Shown: piece after piece, positions 45,625 through 52,795 of the stretch | How the letters are laid out: each line of letters starts with the position of its first letter | Numbering within the stretch: the stretch's first letter is position 1 | Origin: Roseburia sp. AF12-17LB | GTDB taxonomy: Bacteria; Bacillota; Clostridia; Lachnospirales; Lachnospiraceae | Assembly (NCBI RefSeq): GCF_003479605.1 | Contig: NZ_QUHR01000004.1 | Location: 146,248-210,247, forward strand | Length of the DNA: 64,000 bases | Direction: 5' to 3' | Position numbers and translations under genes: made by a program | Notes under the pieces: model-generated | What the model was told of the DNA's origin: nothing | The model's input: only the letters and a program-made list of their open reading frames with translations | Databases searched by the model: none

Positions 45625-45940
45625 TGGTTATGTAGTTGGACCGATACTCCGTAAGCTGCGTGAAGATAGAGGGTATTCCTTGACACGGTTATCAGAAGTA
45701 ACAGGATTAAGCGTTTCCACATTGATTCAGATGGAACAGGGTGGAAGAAATCTCAGTATGAAAAGTCTTTATGTGTTAATGGAACTTTATAAAGTTGATG
45801 CAAATACAATTCTTGGGATAAATAAACGGGAGGATTGTAAATCCATCGATACAAGGCTTGCCAAAATGGAAAAAGAGAAGCGAGCGTATTTTACAGCTTC
45901 CTTTCTCTTTATGCTGGAAAATGCGGAAGCGATAGTTTAG
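45614..45940 (+). CDS. XRE-family regulator of the toxin operon
   Basis: A 108-residue XRE protein (LRKLREDRGYSLTRLSEVTG then SVSTLIQMEQGGRNLS). ATG 45614 has GGAGG 8 bases upstream. It lies between the two resolvase-like genes and is 11 bases before the second. It is a candidate repressor for the operon ending in the MazF-like gene, and may take part in antitoxin control. Confidence 0.82.
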   Translation: MKYDGYVVGPILRKLREDRGYSLTRLSEVTGLSVSTLIQMEQGGRNLSMKSLYVLMELYKVDANTILGINKREDCKSIDTRLAKMEKEKRAYFTASFLFMLENAEAIV

Positions 45941-45951
45941 GAGATGAATGT

Positions 45952-46335
45952 ATGGCAAATAAAAACAAAGTAATTCGTAAGACAATAGAATGCATAGAGT
46001 ATTTATCAGTCGAAGCACCACTTAGGAAAGTAGATTATCTGGAAGATAAGCAGAGCAAATATATCCATGAGTATGTGAAAAACAAGGAGTATTGCATTGT
46101 TGGAACAATGAGAAGACATGGATTTTCTCAAAGAGATGTTGACAGGCAATGGAGCGATATTGTGGATAAAATCCGAAGAAAAAAGGTTGATGGTGTAGTA
46201 ATTGCCAATATGGCAGCAGTATCAGTCAATCTTCTGGATGCGTATGTGAAGGTTTGTGAAGTTGTAGAGGCTGGAGGCATAATCGTCACAGTGGATGAGG
46301 GTAGACTTGGACTGAATATTAAGGAGGCGTTCTGA
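45952..46335 (+). CDS. Second resolvase-like domain protein, candidate antitoxin
   Basis: A 127-residue protein with a resolvase-like fold: an N-terminal YLSVEAP where functional enzymes have YLRVS, then VDGVVIANMAAVSVNLLDA aligned to the D-R-L-S-R core, and AGGIIVTVDEG as the last strand. Key catalytic residues of the family (Ser, Arg) are replaced. It is read immediately before the MazF-like gene with stop/start overlap (TGATG), the coupling expected of an antitoxin-toxin pair. A resolvase-like antitoxin would be unusual; that function is inference only. Confidence 0.6.
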   Translation: MANKNKVIRKTIECIEYLSVEAPLRKVDYLEDKQSKYIHEYVKNKEYCIVGTMRRHGFSQRDVDRQWSDIVDKIRRKKVDGVVIANMAAVSVNLLDAYVKVCEVVEAGGIIVTVDEGRLGLNIKEAF

Positions 46336-46766
46336 TGAAAAGAAGATATGAGAAATATAGAAAATATGATGTTGTATATGTCGATTTTGGAAATAATCCG
46401 CATGGAGTTCAAAGCGGTATCAGACCGGGAGTAATAGTTTCGTGTGATAGAAGTAACCATGAGTATGCACCACAGGTATGCATTGTCCCATTAAGCACGA
46501 AACTCAAAGACAATCCTGTGCATGTGAAACTTAATCCAGAAGATGTAAAGGGATATAAACTGAAAGCGAAGTCGGATTTTATACCAGAAGACATGCAGAC
46601 TGTTTCTAAAGGGAAGATCAGAGGAAAAACAGGTTATATTCCGAAGAATTCACCGGTGCGTGATGATATAGACAGAAGTTTGATATTACAGTTGGATCTT
46701 TTATCTGCAGCAAGAAAAATGATTATGGAGGAAGTAGAAAATGGATGCGAAAACGAGGAAAACTAA
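46335..46766 (+). CDS. MazF/PemK-like toxin
   Basis: A 143-residue endoribonuclease-type toxin. The N-terminal DVVYVDFGNNPHGVQSG and the IRPGVIVSCDRSN block (RP.v.vsn motif) are characteristic, and VPLSTKLKDNPVHVKL follows with the expected strand order. MazF proteins cleave mRNA at short sites when not bound by antitoxin. The partner is not a typical MazE; the resolvase-like gene directly upstream overlaps its start. The C-terminus is longer than in minimal MazF and ends Glu/Asn-rich, overlapping the DUF6462-like gene by 26 bases. Confidence 0.85.
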   Translation: MKRRYEKYRKYDVVYVDFGNNPHGVQSGIRPGVIVSCDRSNHEYAPQVCIVPLSTKLKDNPVHVKLNPEDVKGYKLKAKSDFIPEDMQTVSKGKIRGKTGYIPKNSPVRDDIDRSLILQLDLLSAARKMIMEEVENGCENEEN

Positions 46767-46953
46767 TAATAAAAGATTTGTCCGTTATTCAGAAGGTGCT
46801 GAGATGTATTCAATGGGAAAGACAAAATTTCAGGAATTAGCTAAGGATGCGAAAGCCTGTTATAAGGTCAATCAGTTGGTACTGGTGAATTTAGACATTT
46901 TGGACGCTTATCTGGAGACATTCCGTATAACAGATGAAGATTTCTATAAGTAA
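46741..46953 (+). CDS. DUF6462/excisionase-like protein
   Basis: A 70-residue basic protein resembling DUF6462 and the small DNA-binding excisionases of Tn916-like elements. It has a winged-helix-like YSEGAEMYSMGKTKFQELAK core, with VNLDILDAYLETFRI near the end. Its start lies inside the toxin gene (26-base overlap). Because an integrase follows 300 bases later, an Xis role is plausible. No direct proof is visible. Confidence 0.7.
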   Translation: MDAKTRKTNNKRFVRYSEGAEMYSMGKTKFQELAKDAKACYKVNQLVLVNLDILDAYLETFRITDEDFYK

Positions 46954-46989
46954 ATTCAAAGATATATGGAGAAACTTGCACGAATACAC

Positions 46990-47018
46990 TTGACTTATTG
47001 GCAGACAAAAAGTATAAT
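46990..47018 (+). promoter_or_regulatory. Strong promoter before the RHH and integrase genes
   Basis: TTGACT (46990-46995) and TATAAT (47013-47018) are 17 bases apart, 24 bases before the RHH gene's start codon. It separates integrase expression from the toxin operon. Confidence 0.85.
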
Positions 47019-47041
47019 ATCTATATGAGGAGGTGCATAGG

Positions 47042-47212
47042 ATGGCAAAGATGGGAAGACCTAAGAGTGAAAAGCCGTTAGATAAAAGAGTTACTATAAG
47101 GCTTAACGAAGAGGAATTTACTATTTTAGTCGAGTATGCGCAGAATCATGATATTACAGTAACGCAAGCTGTTAAGTCATGTATTCAGGAGAAAATCCTG
47201 AATAGGTGTTAG
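47042..47212 (+). CDS. Ribbon-helix-helix protein before the integrase
   Basis: A 56-residue CopG/Arc-like DNA-binding protein: basic N-terminal arm (GRPKSEKPLDK), a strand RVTIRLNEEE and two helices. AGGAGG precedes ATG 47042. It is the first gene of the integrase transcript and ends 38 bases before the integrase start, so it is a likely repressor of its own promoter and of integrase. Confidence 0.82.
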   Translation: MAKMGRPKSEKPLDKRVTIRLNEEEFTILVEYAQNHDITVTQAVKSCIQEKILNRC

Positions 47213-47250
47213 GTGCAAAGGACTCCTTCGTATTAGAAAGGAGGAGTACA

Positions 47251-48486
47251 TTGGCAACAAGAAAGGATGGAAAAGGAAGAGCCTTGAGAAAAGGCGAACA
47301 CTATCGAAAAAGTGATGGGAGATATTCCTATTCATATAACGATGTGTTTGGAAATCGAAAATTCATATACTCAAATAATCTTGCAAAATTAAGAGAACGT
47401 GAAGAACAGTTAGTAAGGGATCAGCTGGATGGATTAGATGTATATGTAGCAGGAAGTGCAGATTTGAATTTTGTATTTGACCGCTATATTTCAACTAAAT
47501 CTGAGCTGAGAAGCACTACTCGTTCAAACTATCTTTACACATGGAATCATTTCATTAGAGATGGATTCGGTAAGAAGAAAATTGGAGATATAAAATATTC
47601 AGATGTTTTGTATTTCTACAACTATCTTATAACTGAGAAGAAATTGCAGATTAGTTCGATAGAAAGTATAAATACGGTGTTACATCCTACGTTTCAGTTG
47701 GCTGTTAGGGATGATATAATAAGAAAAAATCCTACCGATGGAGCGTATGCTGAAATAAAGAAGCGAAATGGCGGAACTAAAAAAACAAGGCACGCTTTAA
47801 GCGTAGAGCAGCAGAGGTCATTTATGAATTATGTTGCTGATAGTCCTATCTTTTACACATGGTATCCGTTATTTGCATTTCTATTAGGAACTGGATGTCG
47901 AATTGGAGAAGCAATTGGCTTGAGATGGGATGATGTAAATCTTGAGAATCGAATGATTGATATTAATCATAGTTTGACATATTATCCAAGGCGAGAAAAA
48001 ACTTATGTATGTGAGTTTCGAGTATCATTGCCCAAAACCGAGGCAGGAAAAAGAGTCATTCCGATGATGGAACCTATATATAATGTTTTAAAATCGGAAT
48101 ACGAAAGACAGCAAGAAGAAGGCTTCTGCGATACAGTAGTTGATGGCATGACAAACTTCATCTTTACTAACCGATTTGGTAATCCACATAATCCGGCATC
48201 AATCAATAGAGCTATTAAGAGAATCGTGGATGCTCATAATGCTGAAGAGGAAGTAGAAGCAAAGAAGGAAAAGCGTAAGCCTATTATGTTACCAAGATTT
48301 TCGTGTCATATATTTAGACATACTTTTGCTTCAAGAATATGTGAGAATGAAACGAATGTAAAAATTATTCAGCAGTTAATGGGACACGCAGATGTATCGA
48401 CAACCATGAATATCTACGCAGAAGTAAATGCAGAAAGTACCAGAGAATCTATTGAAAATCTGGCAAAAAATTTAGATGTTTTTTAG
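47251..48486 (+). CDS. int: Tn916-type tyrosine integrase
   Basis: A 411-residue tyrosine recombinase that excises and integrates the ICE. The N-terminal ~60 residues form a basic AP2-like arm-binding region (SDGRYSYSYNDVFGNRKFIY). A SAM-like domain is next, then the catalytic domain: Arg in GTGCRIGEAIGLRWDD, H-x-x-R in HIFRHTFASR, His in LMGHADVSTTM and the nucleophile Tyr in NIYAEV. TTG 47251 is chosen since AGGAGG lies just upstream; a frame opening at 47206 would overlap the RHH gene. Complete length for the family. Confidence 0.95.
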   Translation: MATRKDGKGRALRKGEHYRKSDGRYSYSYNDVFGNRKFIYSNNLAKLREREEQLVRDQLDGLDVYVAGSADLNFVFDRYISTKSELRSTTRSNYLYTWNHFIRDGFGKKKIGDIKYSDVLYFYNYLITEKKLQISSIESINTVLHPTFQLAVRDDIIRKNPTDGAYAEIKKRNGGTKKTRHALSVEQQRSFMNYVADSPIFYTWYPLFAFLLGTGCRIGEAIGLRWDDVNLENRMIDINHSLTYYPRREKTYVCEFRVSLPKTEAGKRVIPMMEPIYNVLKSEYERQQEEGFCDTVVDGMTNFIFTNRFGNPHNPASINRAIKRIVDAHNAEEEVEAKKEKRKPIMLPRFSCHIFRHTFASRICENETNVKIIQQLMGHADVSTTMNIYAEVNAESTRESIENLAKNLDVF

Positions 48487-48609
48487 AAGAGAGTCCATAT
48501 TAAATGGGACTTTCAGGTAGGACAACAAAATAGGATGGATGACAACAATCTGACAACAAAAAGACGTAAAAAGTTGCATAAATCCGAACAAAAATGAACT
48601 TATTAAAAA

Positions 48610-49146
48610 ATGAATTATAAATGGATGCAAATCAGTTTGGAGAAATATAAAGTGCAAACAAATGTTCTCCCGACGATGAAGTCCTTAGATGGTGTAAATA
48701 AGAAAAATGATGTAAATAATATAGCTTCTGAAGCACCTGAAAAAAATGTAAAAACTGAGTCTGAAAAGATTGATTTTTCTAAAGTAAAGATTGAGCCTTT
48801 GTTTGAGGAAATGGTAGACTTTGATACATTCAGCAAGTCAGATTTCCGTGCAGTAAAGGTTAAAGAGTGTGTTGCAGTACCGAAGTCAAAGAAACTGTTA
48901 CAGTTTACTCTTGATGACGGAACAGGCACAGACAGAACCATTTTAAGCGGTATTCATAGCTTTTATGAGCCGGAGGAACTGGTTGGAAAGACTCTTATCG
49001 CTATCACAAATCTTCCACCGAGAGCGATGATGGGCATTGACTCTTGCGGTATGCTCCTCAGTGCTATTCATGAAGAAGAAGGCGAAGAAAAGCTTCATCT
49101 TCTGATGGTAGATGACCACATTCCGGCAGGTGCAAAGCTCTATTAA
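48610..49146 (+). CDS. C-terminal tRNA-binding domain of methionyl-tRNA synthetase at the ICE end
   Basis: A 178-residue ORF in which residues ~60-178 match the dimerising tRNA-binding domain at the C-terminus of MetRS (FRAVKVKECVAVPKSKKLLQ and EELVGKTLIAITNLPPRAMM, ending HIPAGAKLY). The catalytic core of MetRS is absent. The first ~55 residues are unlike MetRS and probably derive from the ICE end. So either the ICE is inserted within metG, upstream of this domain, or this is a stand-alone domain. The coding sequence has ATG 48610 but no good RBS. Confidence 0.7.
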   Translation: MNYKWMQISLEKYKVQTNVLPTMKSLDGVNKKNDVNNIASEAPEKNVKTESEKIDFSKVKIEPLFEEMVDFDTFSKSDFRAVKVKECVAVPKSKKLLQFTLDDGTGTDRTILSGIHSFYEPEELVGKTLIAITNLPPRAMMGIDSCGMLLSAIHEEEGEEKLHLLMVDDHIPAGAKLY

Positions 49147-49159
49147 GATGAGAAACTGA

Positions 49160-49199
49160 GCCTTGCGGCGGTGTGCGCTTGCGAACACCGACATAAGGC
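49160..49199. other. GC-rich hairpin after the MetRS fragment
   Basis: GCCTT pairs with AAGGC outside CGGTGT/ACACCG and a CG/CG inner stem with a CTTG loop. It lies 14 bases after the stop and is more GC-rich than its surroundings. No T-run, so it may be a structural remnant or a 3' stabiliser. Confidence 0.4.
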
Positions 49200-49313
49200 G
49201 AAAAACGCACGGAGACGCCAGTCGACGTGATGTAAAGATGTACCGTTTTACCAAATAGACGGGACGTACTTCATTTGATAAAAAACTAAAAAAACAGCGA
49301 TTTACATCAAACT

Positions 49314-49329
49314 TACATCAATTGATGTA
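49314..49329. other. Perfect 16-bp palindrome
   Basis: TACATCAATTGATGTA is self-complementary over all 16 bases and is preceded 13 bases upstream by a further TTTACATCAA. A repeated TACATCA unit suggests a protein-binding site. The 49147-49437 gap otherwise has only two hairpins. Confidence 0.5.
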
Positions 49330-49374
49330 GAAATCGGTGCAAGCAAGAAAAAATCGCATAATTAGTGCAATGAG

Positions 49375-49407
49375 TGGGCAATTCCAATCGGAGTTGCCCA
49401 TTTTTAA
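49375..49407 (+). terminator. Terminator before the membrane protein gene
   Basis: TGGGCAA pairs with TTGCCCA around TCC/GGA and an AATC loop; TTTTTAAAA follows. It probably ends transcription from the MetRS fragment. Confidence 0.7.
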
Positions 49408-49437
49408 AACAAACAGAAATACAAATCAGAGTTTGTG

Positions 49438-49884
49438 ATGGTAGATAATATGGAATGGTTTAATGTTTTTGGGCTGATTTTTATTGCAGTCATTATGATA
49501 CCCAATGTTGTATTTGCGATTAAGTGTAAAGATGGATTTGATAATAAGTGGAACAATAAATATGTTGAGGTCACAGAACAAGTAGGGAGATTGGGTTGTT
49601 TCGGATTCATGATAATCAATATTCCGGGAACTTGGTTCGGGTGGTGGTCTGACGAAGCATTTGCACTATATCTGATTGTAGATACCATATTGGTAATGCT
49701 TTATTGTGCTATTTGGATTATATGTTTTAAGAAAAACAGCGTTTTCAGAGCATTAGCACTTTCTACTATTCCTTCAATGTTGTTCTTATTTAGTGGGATT
49801 ATGAGTAGGTCAGTGCTATTGATTATTGCATCAGTATTATTTGCACCAAGTCATATTGTGATTTCATATAAAAATGTAAAATGA
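49438..49884 (+). CDS. Small polytopic membrane protein
   Basis: A 148-residue protein with four hydrophobic segments (FGLIFIAVIMIPNVVFAI and others) and short loops, the pattern of a 4-TM membrane protein. No family recognised. ATG 49438 is chosen, but no strong RBS is seen and ATG 49450 is possible. It belongs to a run of three unlinked accessory genes beyond the ICE. Confidence 0.6.
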   Translation: MVDNMEWFNVFGLIFIAVIMIPNVVFAIKCKDGFDNKWNNKYVEVTEQVGRLGCFGFMIINIPGTWFGWWSDEAFALYLIVDTILVMLYCAIWIICFKKNSVFRALALSTIPSMLFLFSGIMSRSVLLIIASVLFAPSHIVISYKNVK

Positions 49885-49946
49885 TATTTACAAATTCAAG
49901 TTTGTTAAATTGGAAAATTAGAATTTATATATAAAGGAGAATATTG

Positions 49947-50549
49947 ATGAAACTGTTTTTATGTTCGCACTTTTCAAGTGTAGGAAGTCTGATAAAGGAA
50001 GAAATTGAAAATAAGAAAGTCGCATTTATTCCAACAGCTTCACTGCGTGAAGGCTACACCGGTTATGTCGGCTCGGCTCGAAAATTATTCAAAAAGTTGG
50101 GAGCGATCATAACTGAAATTGATATTTCAACGGAGGCTTATTCAACGATACAGTCTGTTTTTGAAGATGCGGATGTGATATATTTTACCGGCGGAAATTC
50201 TTTTTTCCTTATAGACCAGCTCCGTAAAACGGGAACGGATGAGCTGTTGAAAAAAGAATTGGCAAAGGGAAAACTGATGATTGGTGAATCGGCAGGTGCG
50301 ATTATATGCGCTCCAAGCATCCAATATATCGAGCAAATGGATGAAAAGCCGGAGGACTACTCACAAGAAGATGATGCAGGGATTGATTTGATTGATTTCT
50401 ATGTTCTTCCGCATTATCTTACAGCACCATTTAAGAAAGTTACCGAGAAAATAATGACTGAATTTTCGGATTTGAATCTATGCCCTATTAACAACCATCA
50501 GGGAATTGTAATTGATGGTGAAGGTTCAAAGGTTATTTGCAAAGACTAA
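49947..50549 (+). CDS. Peptidase S51 (dipeptidase E-like)
   Basis: A 200-residue enzyme of the S51 family, which cleaves Asp-containing dipeptides or cyanophycin-type amides. The nucleophile Ser is in LMIGESAGAII, and the strand before it (YFTGGNSFFLIDQL) has the family's GGN motif. ATG 49947 follows AAAGGAG. Length is usual for the family; nothing appears missing. Confidence 0.85.
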   Translation: MKLFLCSHFSSVGSLIKEEIENKKVAFIPTASLREGYTGYVGSARKLFKKLGAIITEIDISTEAYSTIQSVFEDADVIYFTGGNSFFLIDQLRKTGTDELLKKELAKGKLMIGESAGAIICAPSIQYIEQMDEKPEDYSQEDDAGIDLIDFYVLPHYLTAPFKKVTEKIMTEFSDLNLCPINNHQGIVIDGEGSKVICKD

Positions 50550-50603
50550 TTTGAAAAATCCTTTTTTTGAAACTGGAAAATCGGAAGCTGAGGAGATAGA
50601 CTA

Positions 50604-51122
50604 TTGAGAACATATGAGAATAAAGACGAGCTTAAAAACGAGATAAATAAAAGCTTTGCAAAGTATATTTCAGAATTTAATGATATTCCGGAGCATTTAA
50701 AAGATAAGAGAATTGATGAGGTCGATCGAACTCCGGCAGAAAATCTTGCTTATCAGGTTGGCTGGACAACTCTTGTTATTAAATGGGAATCAGACGAAAG
50801 AAAGGGTATTCCTGTCAAAACTCCTTCGGATAATTTTAAGTGGAATCAGCTTGGCGAATTATATCAATGGTTCGCAGATACATATGCTCAGCTGTCACTG
50901 CAAGAATTGAAAGACAGATTGAATGAGAATATCAACTCTATTTATGTAATGATTGATTCTCTGAGTGAGGAAGAATTATTTAAACCACATATGAGAAAAT
51001 GGGCTGACGAAGCAACTAAAACAGCTGTCTGGGAAGTATACAAATTCATACATGTTAATACAGTTGCTCCGTTCGGAACCTTTAGAACCAAGATTAGAAA
51101 ATGGAAAAAGATTGCACTATAA
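50604..51122 (+). CDS. ClbS/DfsB-like four-helix protein
   Basis: A 172-residue protein of the ClbS/DfsB (DUF1706) family. The expected helices are seen (ELKNEINKSFAKYISEFNDI, then PAENLAYQVGWTTLVIKWES). The family includes the colibactin self-resistance protein ClbS, but most members have unknown roles. TTG 50604 lies behind AGGAG. Independent transcription is likely, since gaps on both sides lack coupling. Confidence 0.85.
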   Translation: MRTYENKDELKNEINKSFAKYISEFNDIPEHLKDKRIDEVDRTPAENLAYQVGWTTLVIKWESDERKGIPVKTPSDNFKWNQLGELYQWFADTYAQLSLQELKDRLNENINSIYVMIDSLSEEELFKPHMRKWADEATKTAVWEVYKFIHVNTVAPFGTFRTKIRKWKKIAL

Positions 51123-51263
51123 CTTCCAGTTTGCCAACTTGCCCTTTGAGAGAGGAGAAATCCCTTTCCCATAGGGCTTTTTCTATTTATACGGATATTC
51201 GCAAACTACAAGATAAAGCCAAAACTTCATATACTCTAAGCACAAGGAGGTTGAGGTTTGGCT

Positions 51264-51437
51264 ATGAATAACAGTTTAGCAGAAGTACACCCGGAGCTTG
51301 TTTCGGAGTGGTCGGAAAAGAATTTAACGCTTACGCCTGATGACATTACTTTCGGTTCAAATAAAAAAGTATGGTGGAGAGGTGCTTGCGGTCATGAATG
51401 GCAGGCAAGAAATGTTGGAAACAGATATAGAAAATGA
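51264..51437 (+). pseudogene. Truncated zinc-ribbon (DUF4379-like) gene
   Basis: 57 residues from MNNSLAEVHPELVSEWSEKN, with WWRGACGHEWQARNVGNR matching one unit of the probable zinc-ribbon repeat family, which normally has several units. The frame stops at 51437 in a sequence that belongs to the YhcG-type gene that follows. The gene was therefore cut after its first unit by a deletion or recombination. Confidence 0.7.
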
Positions 51438-51864
51438 ACTTGTAAAAAATGTTACTTCTCTACTGATGGAATTAGGCACTGGTTTTGCTTTTATGGGACA
51501 GCAGTATCATCTTGAAGTTGGAGGAAAAGATTTCTATATAGACCTTCTGTTCTATAACACAAAGCTTAGATGTTATGTAGCAATAGACCTTAAAACTGGC
51601 GAGTTTAAGCCAGAACAGGCAGGAAAGATGAATTTTTATTTATCTGCTTTAGACGATTTAGTGAAAGCTCCAGAGGATAATCCATCAGTGGGACTTATTT
51701 TGTGCAGAGATGAAAATAGAACAATTGCAGAGTATGCATTGAGAGATATGTCAAAACCGATTGGTGTCAGTGAATATCACTTATGCACGGATTTACCGTT
51801 AGATTTGAAAAATGCATTACCTGCCGTAGAAGATATTAGAAGTAGAATTGATATGAAAAAGTAA
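51412..51864 (+). pseudogene. C-terminal half of a YhcG (DUF1016) PD-(D/E)XK nuclease
   Basis: 150 residues that correspond to the C-terminal nuclease domain of YhcG/DUF1016 (LELGTGFAFMGQQYHLEVGG, then DFYIDLLFYNTKLRCYVAID, which holds the likely catalytic Asp and Glu/Lys positions; AGKMNFYLSALDD follows). The N-terminal half found in full proteins is missing. The frame overlaps the truncated zinc-ribbon gene, so both are remnants of a fused, deleted locus. ATG 51412 has no RBS. Confidence 0.7.
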
Positions 51865-51887
51865 TTTGTGCAGACCGTCTGCACAAA
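51865..51887. terminator. Perfect hairpin after the YhcG remnant
   Basis: TTTGTGCAGA and TCTGCACAAA pair perfectly around a CCG loop directly after the stop. The A-rich 5' and T-poor 3' context gives at best a weak terminator on this strand. Confidence 0.5.
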
Positions 51888-52090
51888 TTGCAGGATAAAA
51901 GTTCATTGAACAAAAAAGCCTTTATAGGCTGTAATTTTCAATGAAAACAAAAACTTTACTTTTAACATTGGTTGAGTTAAAAAGAAATAAATTGAGTTAA
52001 GCGGAAAAATATCAAATGCCAGTTGCTTTTTCACTCTCGAGATGATATTATTAGTATATATACTAAAATATTTGAAGAGAGGTGATATAT

Positions 52091-52795
52091 TTGCGGAGAG
52101 ACAGCAGTGAAACAAAGAGGAAAATACTGACTGTGTGCGTCCGTCTCTTTCTGGAACAGGGGTATAAAAACACCACTGTCAGTCAGATTGTGGACGAAGC
52201 AGGTGTTGCAAGAGGAAGCTATTTGAATCTGTTTCCCACCAAGGATAAAATTTTGCTGGACTTGACCGAAACGATGTTCGGCGGACAGTTCGGCGTGGCA
52301 AGAAGCATTGCAGACAGCAAGCTGCCGCCGGTTTACGCCTATGCGGTGGAAACGGCGATCCAACTGACACTGACCGAGCTGAACGAGAACCTGCGGGAAA
52401 TCTACATTGAAGCCTATTCCCTGCCCGAAACATCGGAGTATATCTACCTGCATACCACGGCAGAGCTGAAGCAGATTTTTGGTGAAAATTTCCCCGATGA
52501 TACCGAGAGCGACTTTTACGAGATGGAAATCGGCACGGCGGGACTGATGCGCAGCTATATGGCGAGAAAATGTGATATTCATTTTCCGTTGGAACGCAAG
52601 CTCAGCCGTTTTCTGACGGCGGCGATGCGGGTGTATCGTGTACCGGAGGCAGAGCAGGCAAAGGTGCTTGCTTTTATTCAATCATTAGATATTAAAGCAA
52701 TTGCCACAGAGGTTATGTATAAACTGTTTGCCATGTTGGAAATGAAATACGATTTTAAGCTGTCAAAGAACGGCGAAATGGAGGAAACAAGATGA
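52091..52795 (+). CDS. TetR-family regulator
   Basis: A 234-residue TetR-type regulator with an N-terminal HTH (KRKILTVCVRLFLEQGYKNT, then VSQIVDEAGVARGSYLNLFP) and a helical ligand domain. TTG 52091 is preferred with GAGAGGTG upstream; GTG 52082 is possible. GC is much higher than the flanks from about 52.2 kb. Its last codons overlap the ATG of the surface protein gene (ATGA), so it is translationally coupled to it, which is unusual for a TetR repressor and its target. Confidence 0.85.
   Translation: MRRDSSETKRKILTVCVRLFLEQGYKNTTVSQIVDEAGVARGSYLNLFPTKDKILLDLTETMFGGQFGVARSIADSKLPPVYAYAVETAIQLTLTELNENLREIYIEAYSLPETSEYIYLHTTAELKQIFGENFPDDTESDFYEMEIGTAGLMRSYMARKCDIHFPLERKLSRFLTAAMRVYRVPEAEQAKVLAFIQSLDIKAIATEVMYKLFAMLEMKYDFKLSKNGEMEETR

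Larger units (their letters stand above)
1..48610 (+). mobile_element. Integrative and conjugative element carrying tet(O), left end outside window
   Basis: A continuous, mostly co-directional set of conjugation genes (MobC, MOBP relaxase, PcfB, VirD4, VirB2/B6/B4-like proteins, PrgI, CwlT-like hydrolase, methylase/helicase) ends with a Tn916-type tyrosine integrase at 47251-48486. The order matches Firmicutes ICEs of the Tn1549-like class. The right end is placed just after the integrase, because the next gene is the C-terminal domain of a housekeeping methionyl-tRNA synthetase. The exact att sequences cannot be assigned because the left junction is not visible. Relaxase, coupling protein, secretion ATPase and integrase all look intact, so the element may still move; that is inference. 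Confidence 0.88.

Noticed and set aside
45002..46335. Functional serine recombinases in the accessory region
   Set aside because: Both resolvase-like proteins lack the catalytic serine context and a DNA-binding tail, so they are described only as resolvase-like.
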